Positions 8,417 through 17,368 are shown, counted from the stretch's first letter. The stretch is 64,000 bases of DNA from an uncultured Blautia sp. (GCA_900540785.1 UQHF01000020.1:6630-70629); one strand, 5' to 3'. Notes: generated by a model from the letters alone, not told the origin. Translations and numbers: made by a program.

Positions 8417-8445
8417 TTGACAATTTTAATTGAACGTATTACTAT
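8417..8445 (+). promoter_or_regulatory. promoter of ddh
   Basis: A perfect TTGACA (8417-8422), 17-base spacer and TACTAT (8440-8445), about 38 bases before the start codon. Confidence 0.7.
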
Positions 8446-8483
8446 GTTAAAGTGTTAAAAGAAATGGACAGGAGGAATCAGAT

Positions 8484-9470
8484 ATGAGCATTCGTGTTGG
8501 AATTTTTGGATATGGAAATCTGGGACGGGGCGTAGAGTGCGCCATTAAACATAACCCGGATATGGAGCTTGCAGGCGTATTTACACGCCGTGATCCTGCT
8601 ACTGTAAAAATCCTTACAGAAGGCGGAAAAGTTTATTCCGCAGACCAGGCGGCTTCCATGAAAGATGAGATAGATGTAATGATCCTCTGCGGAGGAAGCG
8701 CAACAGACCTTCCGGAACAGACACCGGAGCTTGCAAAATGGTTTAATGTGGTGGACAGCTTTGATACACACGCCAGAATCCCGGAGCATTTTGCAAATGT
8801 AGATGAAAAAGCACAGGAGAGCGGTCACGTTGGAATTATCTCCGTAGGCTGGGATCCGGGAATGTTTTCCCTGAACCGTATGTATGCAAACGCAATCCTT
8901 ACAAATGGAAAAGATTACACATTCTGGGGAAAAGGCGTAAGCCAGGGACATTCAGACGCGATTCGCCGCGTGGAAGGCGTGAAAGACGGCAAGCAGTATA
9001 CCATCCCTGTGGAATCTGCCCTTGAGTCTGTGAGAAATGGAGAGAATCCGGAGCTTACCACAAGACAGAAACATACAAGAGAATGTTTTGTTGTGCCGGA
9101 GGAAGGTGCAGATCTTAAAAAAATCGAAGAAGAAATCAAAAATATGCCAAACTATTTTGCAGACTATGATACAACCGTTCATTTTATCACAGAGGAAGAG
9201 CTGAAACGCGACCACAGCGGCATTCCTCACGGCGGTTTTGTGATCAGAAGCGGAAAAACAGGATGGAATAATGAAAATAATCATGTGATCGAATACAGTC
9301 TGAAACTGGATTCCAATCCGGAGTTCACTTCTTCCGTTATTGTGGCATACGCGCGAGCAGCATACCGCATGTACAAAGAAGGACAGAAAGGCTGCAAGAC
9401 CGTATTTGATGTAGCGCCTGCTTATTTAAACGCTTTGGACGGTGCAGAGCTTCGTAAGAATCTTCTGTAA
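8484..9470 (+). CDS. ddh: meso-diaminopimelate D-dehydrogenase
   Basis: A 328-residue NADPH-dependent enzyme that makes meso-diaminopimelate in one step from tetrahydrodipicolinate and ammonia, feeding lysine and peptidoglycan synthesis. The N-terminal nucleotide fold is IRVGIFGYGNLGRGVE. Family blocks include VDSFDTHARIPEHF, ISVGWDPGMFSLNRMYA and FWGKGVSQGHSDAIRRVEGVKD. Length is normal for the family. A GGAGG lies before the ATG, and it has its own promoter and terminator, so it is monocistronic. Identification is near certain. Confidence 0.95.
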   Translation: MSIRVGIFGYGNLGRGVECAIKHNPDMELAGVFTRRDPATVKILTEGGKVYSADQAASMKDEIDVMILCGGSATDLPEQTPELAKWFNVVDSFDTHARIPEHFANVDEKAQESGHVGIISVGWDPGMFSLNRMYANAILTNGKDYTFWGKGVSQGHSDAIRRVEGVKDGKQYTIPVESALESVRNGENPELTTRQKHTRECFVVPEEGADLKKIEEEIKNMPNYFADYDTTVHFITEEELKRDHSGIPHGGFVIRSGKTGWNNENNHVIEYSLKLDSNPEFTSSVIVAYARAAYRMYKEGQKGCKTVFDVAPAYLNALDGAELRKNLL

Positions 9471-9531
9471 TCTCAGAGACTTATCTGTGAACAGACAGGA
9501 TAAATATTAAATATCGGATTTGCGTGTAAAA

Positions 9532-9561
9532 AGGACAAAACATTTTTGTGTGTTTTGTCCT
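9532..9561 (+). terminator. intrinsic terminator after ddh
   Basis: AGGACAAAACA pairs with TGTTTTGTCCT around an 8-base loop, followed by a T-rich stretch. Confidence 0.75.
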
Positions 9562-9620
9562 AATTTATTTGTGGAAAATTGTGGAGATTTCACAGATTTC
9601 CAGATCCTTGCCAACAAGTG

Positions 9621-9649
9621 TTGACGGGAAAATCAGACAGGTTTATACT
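9621..9649 (+). promoter_or_regulatory. promoter of the first cell-wall-binding NlpC/P60 gene
   Basis: TTGACG (9621-9626), 17 bases, TATACT (9644-9649), leaving a leader of about 70 bases. The -35 and its flank TTGACGGGAA are identical in the promoter of the downstream paralogue at 11421. Confidence 0.7.
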
Positions 9650-9728
9650 TCTTTATAAGGCTGTAATAAAATTGTAAAATACTATGGAACTCAGGAAACC
9701 GGAAACAGAGTAAAAGGGGACGGAGAGA

Positions 9729-11336
9729 ATGAAAAAAGTATTGAAAAAATTAAGAATCGTGTGTCTGCTTCTTATGCTTACAGCAGTGACAGTTGGGGTT
9801 ACAGCAGTGGCAAATCCCACACAGGTAGAGGCAGCAACAAAGAAAGGCTTTCAGAAAATTAACGGAAAGCAGTATTACATTTTACAGAGCGGTGCGAAAG
9901 CAAAGGGCTGGCTTACCCTGAAACAGGACGGAAAACAGAAAAAATATTATTTTGATACGAAAACAGGAGTCCAGAAAAAAGGCTGGCAGACGATAAATGG
10001 CGGCCGATATTATTTTGGAAGCGGCAATTTGAATAAATGCAGACAGCAGGACTTAAACATGGCAGTCGGCTGGAGAAAGGACGGACAGGGAAAGAAACGT
10101 TACTTTACCGCGTCTGGCCGCATGGTAATAGGGTGGTACACTTTAAGCGGAAAAAAATATTACTTTGACAAAAAGACGGGAATTATGAAAACCGGCTGGC
10201 TGTACGAGGGAAAATACAAGTATTATTTTAATACAAAGACAGGTATCATGGCATCAGATGTAATGCTGAAGGATACGAAGAAAAATATTACCAGGTATTT
10301 TAACAAGTCAGGTCGTATGGCAACAGGCTGGAAAACATTTTCTTCCCAGAAAAAATGTTATTTCAATTCGGCGCCAAAATCGGACAGAGACGGCGCAATG
10401 GTTCACGGCTTCAAGAAAATAAACGGAAAAACCTATTATTTTCTGAGCACAGATGGCAGAAAACATACAGGCTGGCTTACGATAAAAAGCACGGGCGACA
10501 AGTATTATCTGAATCCGAAAAACGGTGGAGTCCGTGTGGAAAATACAGAAATGAAAATTGACGGGAAAACATATGTGTTTGATAAAGAAGGCGTTTCTTC
10601 TTTGAAAGGATATGACAGACCGGATACAGAGAAACCTACAGGAAAGAGAACCATCAAAAATTATCTTGCAGGAGCACTTCAGCCGGTAGGACAGGCTCTT
10701 TATGTATGGGGCGGCGGCTGGAACGACGCCACAAGAAAGGGTGTAAGCCCTGTGTGGAAACAGTGGTATAACAGTCAGGACAGCAGCTATGATTATGAAT
10801 ACCATAAATTCGAGAGAGAGAAAGGACTGGACTGTTCCGGATTTGTGGGATGGGCAACATACCAGGTAATGCACAGCAAGTCAGGAGAAGGAAGCGGTTA
10901 TACGGTTGTTGCCAGTGAAGTTTGTGAAGAATACGCATCCAACGGATGGGGAAAACGGATTTCCAAGGCAGAACTTAAAAAGAGTGGGTATCATCTTCAG
11001 GCGGGAGACGTAGGGTGTAATCTCGGACATACATGGATTGTACTTGGGCAGTGTGCCGATAAGAGCGCGGTAATTGTGCATTCCACACCGAATGCAGGTT
11101 GTCAGATTTCCGGAACAACAACACCTGATGGTAACTCAAACAGTCAGGCAGTTGCACTTGCGCGGAAATATATGTCAAGGTATTCTGGGTATAATAAGTT
11201 TGATTATCACCCATCCAGTGGTAATTATCTTAACAACTGCACAGGATATTTCAGATGGAACAGCAATACCCTCAGCGATCCGGAAGGTTACAGAAATAAG
11301 ACGGCAGACCAGATACTTGCAGATTTGTTCAGCTAA
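9729..11336 (+). CDS. secreted cell-wall-binding repeat protein with NlpC/P60-like domain (copy 1)
   Basis: A 535-residue exported protein. A signal peptide ends near VEAA (residue 35). Residues about 40-295 are tandem aromatic repeats of the glucan/choline-binding type (GWLTL-KYYFD-TG units), which anchor proteins to wall polymers. The C-terminal half has an NlpC/P60-like peptidase pattern, with nucleophile Cys369 in GLDCSGFVGW and His434 in LGHTWIVLGQC. Such enzymes cut peptide stems of peptidoglycan. The next gene is a close paralogue. Its own promoter and terminator make it monocistronic. Confidence 0.85.
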   Translation: MKKVLKKLRIVCLLLMLTAVTVGVTAVANPTQVEAATKKGFQKINGKQYYILQSGAKAKGWLTLKQDGKQKKYYFDTKTGVQKKGWQTINGGRYYFGSGNLNKCRQQDLNMAVGWRKDGQGKKRYFTASGRMVIGWYTLSGKKYYFDKKTGIMKTGWLYEGKYKYYFNTKTGIMASDVMLKDTKKNITRYFNKSGRMATGWKTFSSQKKCYFNSAPKSDRDGAMVHGFKKINGKTYYFLSTDGRKHTGWLTIKSTGDKYYLNPKNGGVRVENTEMKIDGKTYVFDKEGVSSLKGYDRPDTEKPTGKRTIKNYLAGALQPVGQALYVWGGGWNDATRKGVSPVWKQWYNSQDSSYDYEYHKFEREKGLDCSGFVGWATYQVMHSKSGEGSGYTVVASEVCEEYASNGWGKRISKAELKKSGYHLQAGDVGCNLGHTWIVLGQCADKSAVIVHSTPNAGCQISGTTTPDGNSNSQAVALARKYMSRYSGYNKFDYHPSSGNYLNNCTGYFRWNSNTLSDPEGYRNKTADQILADLFS

Positions 11337-11344
11337 AAAGGCTC

Positions 11345-11378
11345 AAAAATACGGAGGAGAAATCTTCCGTATTTTTTT
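11345..11378 (+). terminator. intrinsic terminator after copy 1
   Basis: AAAAATACGGA pairs with TCCGTATTTTT around a 10-base loop, ending in a T-run. Confidence 0.85.
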
Positions 11379-11420
11379 GAGACTTTTTAATCTGAAAATG
11401 CTAAAAATATCAAAACGCTG

Positions 11421-11449
11421 TTGACGGGAACTTTGTTATCATATATAAT
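11421..11449 (+). promoter_or_regulatory. promoter of copy 2
   Basis: TTGACG (11421-11426), 17 bases, perfect TATAAT (11444-11449). Confidence 0.8.
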
Positions 11450-11522
11450 GGGTTACAGAATTGTAACAAATTTGTAAAGAATAGCGTTTCCAGATGAAGC
11501 GCAGAAAAAAAGGACGGTAGAT

Positions 11523-13142
11523 ATGCAGAAAATATGTAAGAAGTTCAGAATTTTTGGACTGCTCCTGATGCTTATATTTGTTGCGGCAGGAGCTACGGCA
11601 GTTTCTAGCCCTGTCCGCGTAGAAGCGGCATCTAAGAAAGGCTTCCAGACAATAGGAGGGAAGCAGTATTACATATTACAGAGCGGAGCCAAGGCAAAAG
11701 GCTGGCTTACCCTGACAGACAGCAAAACAAAGGAAAAACGCAAATATTATTTTGATCCCAAAACAGGAGTTCAGAAAAAGGGCTGGCTTACTCTGAATGG
11801 AAAGAAATATTATTTCGGAAGCGGCAATTTAAGCAAATGCAAACAGAAAGATTTGCATATGGCGATTGGCTGGCGGCAGGATGGCAGCGGAAATAGACGT
11901 TATTTTACAAAATCCGGTGTCATGGTAAAAGGCTGGCTTACTTTGGAAGGTAATAAATATTATTTCGATAAGAGCAGCGGAATTATGAAAAAAGGCTGGC
12001 TGTATGAAGGAAAATATAAATATTACTTTAATACGAAGACAGGAATCATGTCAAGGGACGTGATGCTCAAAGACACCAAGAAAAATATTGTAAGATATTT
12101 TAATCCGTCAGGACGTATGGCGTTAGGTTGGAAAACATTTTCTTCCCAGAAAAAATGTTATTTTAATTCAGCACCAAAATCGGACAGAGACGGAGCAATG
12201 GTTCACGGTTTCAAGGAAATTGACGGAAAAACCTATTATTTCATGAGTACGGATGGCAGAAAGCATACAGGCTGGCTTACAATAAAGAGTACAGGCAAGA
12301 AGTATTATCTGAATCCGAAAAATGGCGGAGTCCGTGTGGAAAATACGGAAATGAAAATTGATGGAAAAACATATGTGTTTGATAAAGACGGTGTTGCAAC
12401 ATTAAAAACCACCGGACCAAACACAGAGAAGCCAAGCGGTACAAGAACCATTAAGAATTATCTGGCAGGAGCGCTTCAGCCGGTAGGACAGGCTCTTTAC
12501 GTATGGGGCGGCGGCTGGACAGACGCTACAAGAAAAGGCGTAAGTCCTATGTGGAAACAGTGGTATGACAGTCAGGATAGCAGCTACGATTATCATGACT
12601 GGGATGATTTATCAACTGAAAACCGGAGAAAAGGACTTGACTGCTCTGGATTTGTAGGCTGGGCAACTTACCAGGTAATGCACAATAAGAGTGGAGAAGG
12701 CGGAGGATATACCGTTGTTTCAGGAGAAATAGGAGAAAGCTACAGAAACAGAGGTTGGGGAAGTATTCTGACTCAGGCAGATCTTGCGGCATCTAATTAT
12801 AAATTCCAACCGGGAGATATTGGTTATAGTGATGGGCATACTTGGATTGTACTTGGACAGTGTTCCGATAAGAGCCTTGTGATCGTACACTCTACATGGC
12901 ACGCTGGTTGTCAGATTTCCGGTACACCTACGCCAAGCGGCAGCTATGACAGTCAGGCGATTGCACTGGCAGAAAGATATATGGCAAGATACCCTGGGGT
13001 AAGTAAATACGATTATCATGAATCAAGCGGTAACTATATCCGTAATGGTAATTACTTCAGATGGAACAGCAATACACTCAGCGATCCGGAAGGTTACAAG
13101 TCTAAGACAGCAGATCAGATACTTGCAGATCTATTCTCTTAA
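11523..13142 (+). CDS. secreted cell-wall-binding repeat protein with NlpC/P60-like domain (copy 2)
   Basis: A 539-residue paralogue of the preceding gene with the same layout: signal peptide, aromatic wall-binding repeats to about residue 295, and a C-terminal NlpC/P60-like domain with Cys374 (GLDCSGFVGW) and His439 (DGHTWIVLGQC). Long stretches are identical, such as the KTFSSQKKCYFNSAPKSDRD block, so it is a tandem duplication. The most divergent parts lie near the active site (10775-11130 versus 12570-12930), which suggests different substrate preference. It has its own promoter and terminator. Confidence 0.85.
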   Translation: MQKICKKFRIFGLLLMLIFVAAGATAVSSPVRVEAASKKGFQTIGGKQYYILQSGAKAKGWLTLTDSKTKEKRKYYFDPKTGVQKKGWLTLNGKKYYFGSGNLSKCKQKDLHMAIGWRQDGSGNRRYFTKSGVMVKGWLTLEGNKYYFDKSSGIMKKGWLYEGKYKYYFNTKTGIMSRDVMLKDTKKNIVRYFNPSGRMALGWKTFSSQKKCYFNSAPKSDRDGAMVHGFKEIDGKTYYFMSTDGRKHTGWLTIKSTGKKYYLNPKNGGVRVENTEMKIDGKTYVFDKDGVATLKTTGPNTEKPSGTRTIKNYLAGALQPVGQALYVWGGGWTDATRKGVSPMWKQWYDSQDSSYDYHDWDDLSTENRRKGLDCSGFVGWATYQVMHNKSGEGGGYTVVSGEIGESYRNRGWGSILTQADLAASNYKFQPGDIGYSDGHTWIVLGQCSDKSLVIVHSTWHAGCQISGTPTPSGSYDSQAIALAERYMARYPGVSKYDYHESSGNYIRNGNYFRWNSNTLSDPEGYKSKTADQILADLFS

Positions 13143-13160
13143 AATTTAATAAAACAATAG

Positions 13161-13209
13161 AAACATCTTTGAGACAAAAAGCAAAGTTTCAAAGATGTTT
13201 TTTTGTTTT
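13161..13209 (+). terminator. intrinsic terminator after copy 2
   Basis: AAACATCTTTGA pairs with TCAAAGATGTTT (13161-13172 / 13189-13200), followed by TTTTGTTTT. Confidence 0.9.
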
Positions 13210-13307
13210 AAGACTATGTTATTATATTAACAACTGACTGTACGAGTCATTTTCGAAAAAATCACGCATGATTTTTAAAAAAAGTTACTAAAAATTCTGT
13301 GAAAAAA

Positions 13308-13336
13308 TTGTGAAATATACAAATAGATTTTATATT
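13308..13336 (+). promoter_or_regulatory. possible promoter of the protease-like pair
   Basis: TTGTGA (13308-13313), 17 bases, TATATT (13331-13336). The gap 13210-13456 is very AT-rich and offers other -10 candidates such as TATGAT at 13342, so the choice is uncertain. A small dyad AAAATCA-CGCA-TGATTTT lies near 13256-13276. Confidence 0.4.
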
Positions 13337-13456
13337 TTAATTATGATACTATATTTTTATATAAATAAACGTGAAAATGTAAAAAGATTGAGAAAGGGGG
13401 AAAGAAATGGCAATGTAGCTTGATAAATTCGTGCAAAGAAAGGAGACGGTTAGACC

Positions 13457-14428
13457 ATGAAAAAAAGTTTCAAATTTGAAGTTTTATTAGTTTGTTTTAT
13501 GTTATTGGTAGGAACAGTTTCAGTATCAGCAGAGTCGTTTGTATATTATGATATGGAAACAGGAGAACAAACGGAGCAGGAAATTCAAGTGGAAGAAGGA
13601 GAAGTATTTTCGCCGACAAAATCTTTTGTGGGAAAGGCGAATGTGGCTGGAAATACGTCTCGCAAGATAATTGGAGAAAATTCTCTTTTACCAGTTTATA
13701 AGAGATTCTGTTCAGATATAGTATACAGCAATATTTGCTACGTGAAGGCATATTGGAATTCGGGAAATTCATCGTATTCAAAACAGGGGACAGGAACGAT
13801 GGTCAGTCTGAATCAAGTTTTAACAGCTGGTCATTGTATTTACGATTACAATAGAGGACCGGCTGACGAGATTTATATATATCCTGGAAAATATTCTGGA
13901 ACTCTTACATACGGAGAAGCAAAAGGAATTCGACTTTCATATCCAGAAGATTTAGAAAAATTAAATTATAATGATTCCAGTACATATGCTTACCGAAAAA
14001 GTGACATAGGAGTTATTACATTGGATAAAAGTATAGGAAATGATTGTGGATATAAATCTGTAGCTTATATAAAAGATTCTGATATGTTGAAATTGCCCAG
14101 TCGTCAGGTAAGAATAGCAGGATATCCGGGTAGCGGAATAGCATTAGGATTTCATGATAAAGAAACAAATAGTAGTACAACATTAGAAGGCATTATGTAT
14201 AGTTCTATGGGGTATGTGACAAGGTGCTCTGGAAGAGAAATTCTATATAATGTAGATACAGGTGTGGGTACAGAAGGCGCAGCAATTATATGCACCCCAG
14301 GAAATAATGAACTTGAGGTCATTTCAGGAATAAATGTGGCTTCTGGATCCGGTTCAAGTGAATTTAATATAGGAGTACATATTGAAAATACTCATATGAA
14401 ATGGTTACAATCTCTTGGAATTAGATAA
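13457..14428 (+). CDS. secreted V8-like (trypsin-fold) protease homologue with Ser-to-Glu at the nucleophile
   Basis: A 323-residue exported protein with a signal peptide ending near SVSA-ES (residue 27). The trypsin-fold signatures are present: LTAGHCIYDYN with His126, and YRKSDIGVITLD with Asp183. At the third catalytic site the family has GxSGSP after an Asp-Thr pair. Here it is VDTGVGTEGAAII, placing Glu273 where serine is expected. By family knowledge this should abolish normal serine-protease chemistry, so it may be a pseudo-protease or binding protein. Base composition is clearly more AT-rich than the neighbours, a hint of transfer. It is followed by a paralogue 42 bases on. Confidence 0.75.
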   Translation: MKKSFKFEVLLVCFMLLVGTVSVSAESFVYYDMETGEQTEQEIQVEEGEVFSPTKSFVGKANVAGNTSRKIIGENSLLPVYKRFCSDIVYSNICYVKAYWNSGNSSYSKQGTGTMVSLNQVLTAGHCIYDYNRGPADEIYIYPGKYSGTLTYGEAKGIRLSYPEDLEKLNYNDSSTYAYRKSDIGVITLDKSIGNDCGYKSVAYIKDSDMLKLPSRQVRIAGYPGSGIALGFHDKETNSSTTLEGIMYSSMGYVTRCSGREILYNVDTGVGTEGAAIICTPGNNELEVISGINVASGSGSSEFNIGVHIENTHMKWLQSLGIR

Positions 14429-14470
14429 GCAAAAGCACAGTAAGTGTAAAGGGAAAGGTTGGGTGTTGAA

Positions 14471-15436
14471 ATGAGAAAAATATCAAGTTTATTTAGAGGA
14501 ATATTATGTTCTTGTTTTGCGTTGATATTTTTGGGAAGTATTTCAGTATCAGCAGATACATTTGTGAGCTATGATATTAAAACACAAAAAAAAGAAGTGA
14601 AAAATATAGAAGCAGAAGAAAATAGTATAAAAGAGATGCCCCAAACTAATGATCTGGAAAAGCAGAATAGAAGTGTTATTGGAGAAAAAGTGTTATTTCC
14701 GGTTTATGAAAATGAAAGTAAAAAACCACCGTATAGTGCTATATGTTATATGGAGTCATTTTGGAATGTTGGTGGGAAAAAATATGCAGTGCAAGGCACA
14801 GGGACTCTGGTTATGCCAGATAAAGTGTTAACAGCAGGACATCTTCTGTATGATTATAATTATGGTCCAGCGGATGAAATATATGTTTATCCCGGCAGAT
14901 ACAAATCGATATATCCGTATGGAGAGGCAAGAGGAATAAAAATACATTATCCTCAGGATTTGGAAAAGTTAAATTATAACGATTCTTCTACGTTAGATTA
15001 CCGGAAATGTGATATAGGAGTGGCTGAATTGAATATTCCTATTGGGAATCAGTTGGGATGTCATGGAATTGGGTTTTCATCGGATTCCGATTTAATGGGT
15101 GCTCCATCAGGACATCTTACGATAACGGGTTATCCTAAAAGTGGGTATACTTTGGGGTATTATGATGAAATTACAGGAAGTAGCAATACGATACAGGGAG
15201 TAATGTATAGTTCCTGGGGAAGGGCGACAAGATGTTCTGGAAGAGAAATTCTGTATAATGTTGATACATATCCTGGAATGGACGGTGCAGCAATTATGAG
15301 TGTTACACCATTGTCTGGTATAAATGTTGTAGTTGGTGTAGACGTTTCTTATCCAAGAGAAACAAAAGGATATAATGTGGGAGTACATATAGAACGGCAA
15401 TATTATGCATGGCTACAGTCTCTTGGAGCTGCATGA
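14471..15436 (+). CDS. secreted V8-like protease homologue with Ser-to-Asp at the nucleophile
   Basis: A 321-residue paralogue of the preceding protein. The ATG at 14471 is chosen over a TTG at 14459 because it gives a normal signal peptide (MRKISSLF to VSADTF). His124 (LTAGHLLYDYN) and Asp181 (YRKCDIGVAEL) are kept. The nucleophile site reads VDTYPGMDGAAIM, with Asp271 where serine is expected. Both copies also share GPADEIY(I/V)YPG and CSGREILYNVDT. The pair is probably one AT-rich operon. No terminator is obvious directly after it. The palindromic element at 15468 may end the transcript. Confidence 0.75.
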   Translation: MRKISSLFRGILCSCFALIFLGSISVSADTFVSYDIKTQKKEVKNIEAEENSIKEMPQTNDLEKQNRSVIGEKVLFPVYENESKKPPYSAICYMESFWNVGGKKYAVQGTGTLVMPDKVLTAGHLLYDYNYGPADEIYVYPGRYKSIYPYGEARGIKIHYPQDLEKLNYNDSSTLDYRKCDIGVAELNIPIGNQLGCHGIGFSSDSDLMGAPSGHLTITGYPKSGYTLGYYDEITGSSNTIQGVMYSSWGRATRCSGREILYNVDTYPGMDGAAIMSVTPLSGINVVVGVDVSYPRETKGYNVGVHIERQYYAWLQSLGAA

Positions 15437-15467
15437 TAAATTTTTCCATAATAAAACACCTCTTCCA

Positions 15468-15620
15468 CAAGCAAATAGTTGCAAATTTTAATAATTTTGT
15501 AAGCCTGCAATGGACAGAAATCAACTGTTTGAGCAAAGCGAGTTTTGATTTCTGTCCATAAAAAGGCGGCGCAACAAAATTGTTACAAAAATTTGCATAT
15601 TTGCGGTGGAAGGAGGCTGA
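15468..15620. repeat. ~150-bp imperfect palindrome (MITE-like or structured RNA)
   Basis: Nested inverted repeats: the outer CCTCTTCCAC matches GTGGAAGGAGG, the middle GCAAATTTT-ATAATTTTGT matches ACAAAATTGTTACAAAAATTTGC, and the inner ATGGACAGAAATCAA is a perfect complement of TTGATTTCTGTCCAT. There is no coding potential inside. The right end carries AAGGAGG (15610-15616) before very short open frames that I do not accept as genes. Confidence 0.6.
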
Positions 15621-15731
15621 TATGTGGGAAACTTTATAATAAAAATCAAATACATAATAAAAAGTCATTTTGTTAGGAAATATCTTAATAAATATGGCTT
15701 TTTTTATATGTCACAATTCTGTAATTCTTTC

Positions 15732-15757
15732 CCGCAACCCCACAGGAATCGTTGCGG
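15732..15757. other. dyad in the 15437-15904 gap
   Basis: CCGCAAC pairs with GTTGCGG around a 12-base loop. No T-run follows, so this is not a clear terminator. The rest of the gap, up to the promoter at 15806, shows nothing else I can support. Confidence 0.3.
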
Positions 15758-15805
15758 AAAGGTTTCTAAATGTTACAAAGTTTTAAACTTTTCTGTAAAA
15801 AACCC

Positions 15806-15834
15806 TTGCAAACAGCGTAACAGTATGTTAATAT
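15806..15834 (+). promoter_or_regulatory. promoter of the coiled-coil NlpC/P60 gene
   Basis: TTGCAA (15806-15811), 17 bases, TAATAT (15829-15834). Confidence 0.6.
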
Positions 15835-15904
15835 GTAGAAGAATTAAAACAGATATTTCATAAATGTTACATATAAGTATTAAAAGTTACGAGGGTGAAT
15901 GATT

Positions 15905-17260
15905 ATGAAGAAAAGACTTATGTGCCTTGCAATGGCGCTTTTAATGTGTGGAACTCAGGTCGTAAGCGTAAGCGCATCAAGAGAAGAAGAATTAAGAGAA
16001 GAGCAGGCATGGACAAGCCAGCAGTTAGACGCTACATATGCACGTATGGACGAGCTTTGGGCAGCAAAACAGCAGCTGGAAAGTGAAATCGCCACTCTCG
16101 ATGCCAATCTTGTAGATGTGATGGTTTCTATTGATGTGCTGAAAAATGATATTTCTGCAAAAGAAGTAGATATTGTCCGTACAAAACAGGATCTGGGAAA
16201 AGCACAGAAGGCACGCGACAAACAGTATGAAGCTATGAAGAAACGTATCCAGTACCTTTATGAAAAAGGCGGAGACGATGCCTGGTTCCAGATGATGATG
16301 AACGCAGAGAATCTGGCAGACCTTCTCACAAGAGCAGAGTATACACAGAAAATGTACGATCAGGACAGAAAGAGCCTTGAGAAATACGTAAATACGATTG
16401 AGGAAGTAAAAAAGCTTCAGACAAAATACGAGAGCGAGCAGGCTGAGCTGGAAGAAATGAAAGCTTCCTATGAAGAGCAGTCCGTTGTTCTTCAGAATGA
16501 AATTGATGCAAGAAGAGCAAGCTCTGCAAACTGTGACGCTGAAATTGCATATGCACAGCAGCAGGCAACAGAATACGCAAACCTGATCGCAGAACAGCAG
16601 GCTGAAATCGAGAGACTGGAAGCAGAGAGAATTGCAGCAGAAGAAGCGGCAAGAAGAGCTGCAGAAGAGGAAGCTGCGAGACTGGAAGCAGAGCAGGCAG
16701 CACAGGAAGAAGCTGAGGGAGAAAACGAAGAAGTCCAGTATGATGAGGATGGAAACGTGATCGAAGATACAGAGAACTCTGAGGAAGATTCCGAGTCTGC
16801 AGATGAAGGCGAAGGCTCTGAAGATGTAGAATATGATGAATATGGAAACGTAATTGATTCTGACAACACAGTATCTGAGGAAGAATATGAGAGTCAGGAC
16901 ACTCCGTCTTACTCAGGAGCAGGTGCTTCTGTTGTAGATTACGCAACACAGTTCGTAGGTAACCCGTATGTCTGGGGCGGAACAAGCCTCACAAACGGAG
17001 CAGACTGCTCCGGATTTACCCAGAGCGTATATGCAAACTTTGGTGTGAGCATTCCGAGAACCTCTTACGAACAGCAGAATGCAGGATATGAAGTACCATA
17101 CTCTGAGGCACAGCCTGGCGATCTGATCTGCTACGGCGGTCATGTGGCAATCTACATGGGCAACGGACAGATTGTTCATGCTTCCAACTCAAGAGACGGA
17201 ATCAAGATCAGCAATGATGCAACATACAGAACCATTCTTTCTGTAAGAAGACTTGTGTAA
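15905..17260 (+). CDS. secreted coiled-coil NlpC/P60 peptidoglycan endopeptidase (PcsB/CwlO-like layout)
   Basis: A 451-residue exported hydrolase. I chose the ATG at 15905 because GAGGGTG at 15891-15897 is 7 bases away. The in-frame ATG at 15899 would be only 1 base from it. A signal peptide (to about SVSA) is followed by a long coiled coil (about 25-270, rich in Glu, Ala, Gln), an acidic linker with two YDE-GNVI repeats, and a C-terminal NlpC/P60 domain with Cys368 (ADCSGFTQSVY) and His413 (GGHVAIYMGN). The layout resembles CwlO/PcsB enzymes whose coiled coil contacts FtsEX. No ftsEX is nearby. It has its own promoter and a strong terminator. Confidence 0.9.
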   Translation: MKKRLMCLAMALLMCGTQVVSVSASREEELREEQAWTSQQLDATYARMDELWAAKQQLESEIATLDANLVDVMVSIDVLKNDISAKEVDIVRTKQDLGKAQKARDKQYEAMKKRIQYLYEKGGDDAWFQMMMNAENLADLLTRAEYTQKMYDQDRKSLEKYVNTIEEVKKLQTKYESEQAELEEMKASYEEQSVVLQNEIDARRASSANCDAEIAYAQQQATEYANLIAEQQAEIERLEAERIAAEEAARRAAEEEAARLEAEQAAQEEAEGENEEVQYDEDGNVIEDTENSEEDSESADEGEGSEDVEYDEYGNVIDSDNTVSEEEYESQDTPSYSGAGASVVDYATQFVGNPYVWGGTSLTNGADCSGFTQSVYANFGVSIPRTSYEQQNAGYEVPYSEAQPGDLICYGGHVAIYMGNGQIVHASNSRDGIKISNDATYRTILSVRRLV

Positions 17261-17305
17261 AACAGAAAGAAAAACAATTTAAAATCCTGGTATTGTTTGA
17301 ATAGA

Positions 17306-17348
17306 GTCATACGGAACTTTGAGAAAAAGTTCTGTATGACTTTTTTTT
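17306..17348 (+). terminator. strong intrinsic terminator
   Basis: A 15-bp stem, 17306-17320 with 17326-17340 and one G-U pair, has a short loop and is followed by eight T. Confidence 0.95.
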
Positions 17349-17368
17349 AACAAAAAAATAAAAACATA

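Noticed and set aside
9840..10600. Regularly repeated segments that could suggest a CRISPR or other DNA repeat
   Set aside because: They are codon-level repeats of the aromatic wall-binding motif inside a coding frame, with varied DNA and no spacers.
13406..13419. Three-codon frame with a good ribosome site in the leader of the first protease-like gene
   Set aside because: It is too short to support as a regulatory leader peptide. It holds no codon run of a particular amino acid and no attenuator stem.
15621..15863. Short frames after AAGGAGG at 15610 (a five-codon ATG frame and a 79-codon GTG frame at 15624)
   Set aside because: The ribosome site is part of the palindromic element. The longer frame is low-complexity and runs through the promoter of the next gene.
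16326..16985. 219-codon minus-strand frame opposite the NlpC/P60 gene
   Set aside because: It is made of Leu/His/Gln repeats, the mirror of the coiled-coil Glu/Ala repeats on the other strand, and is not a gene.
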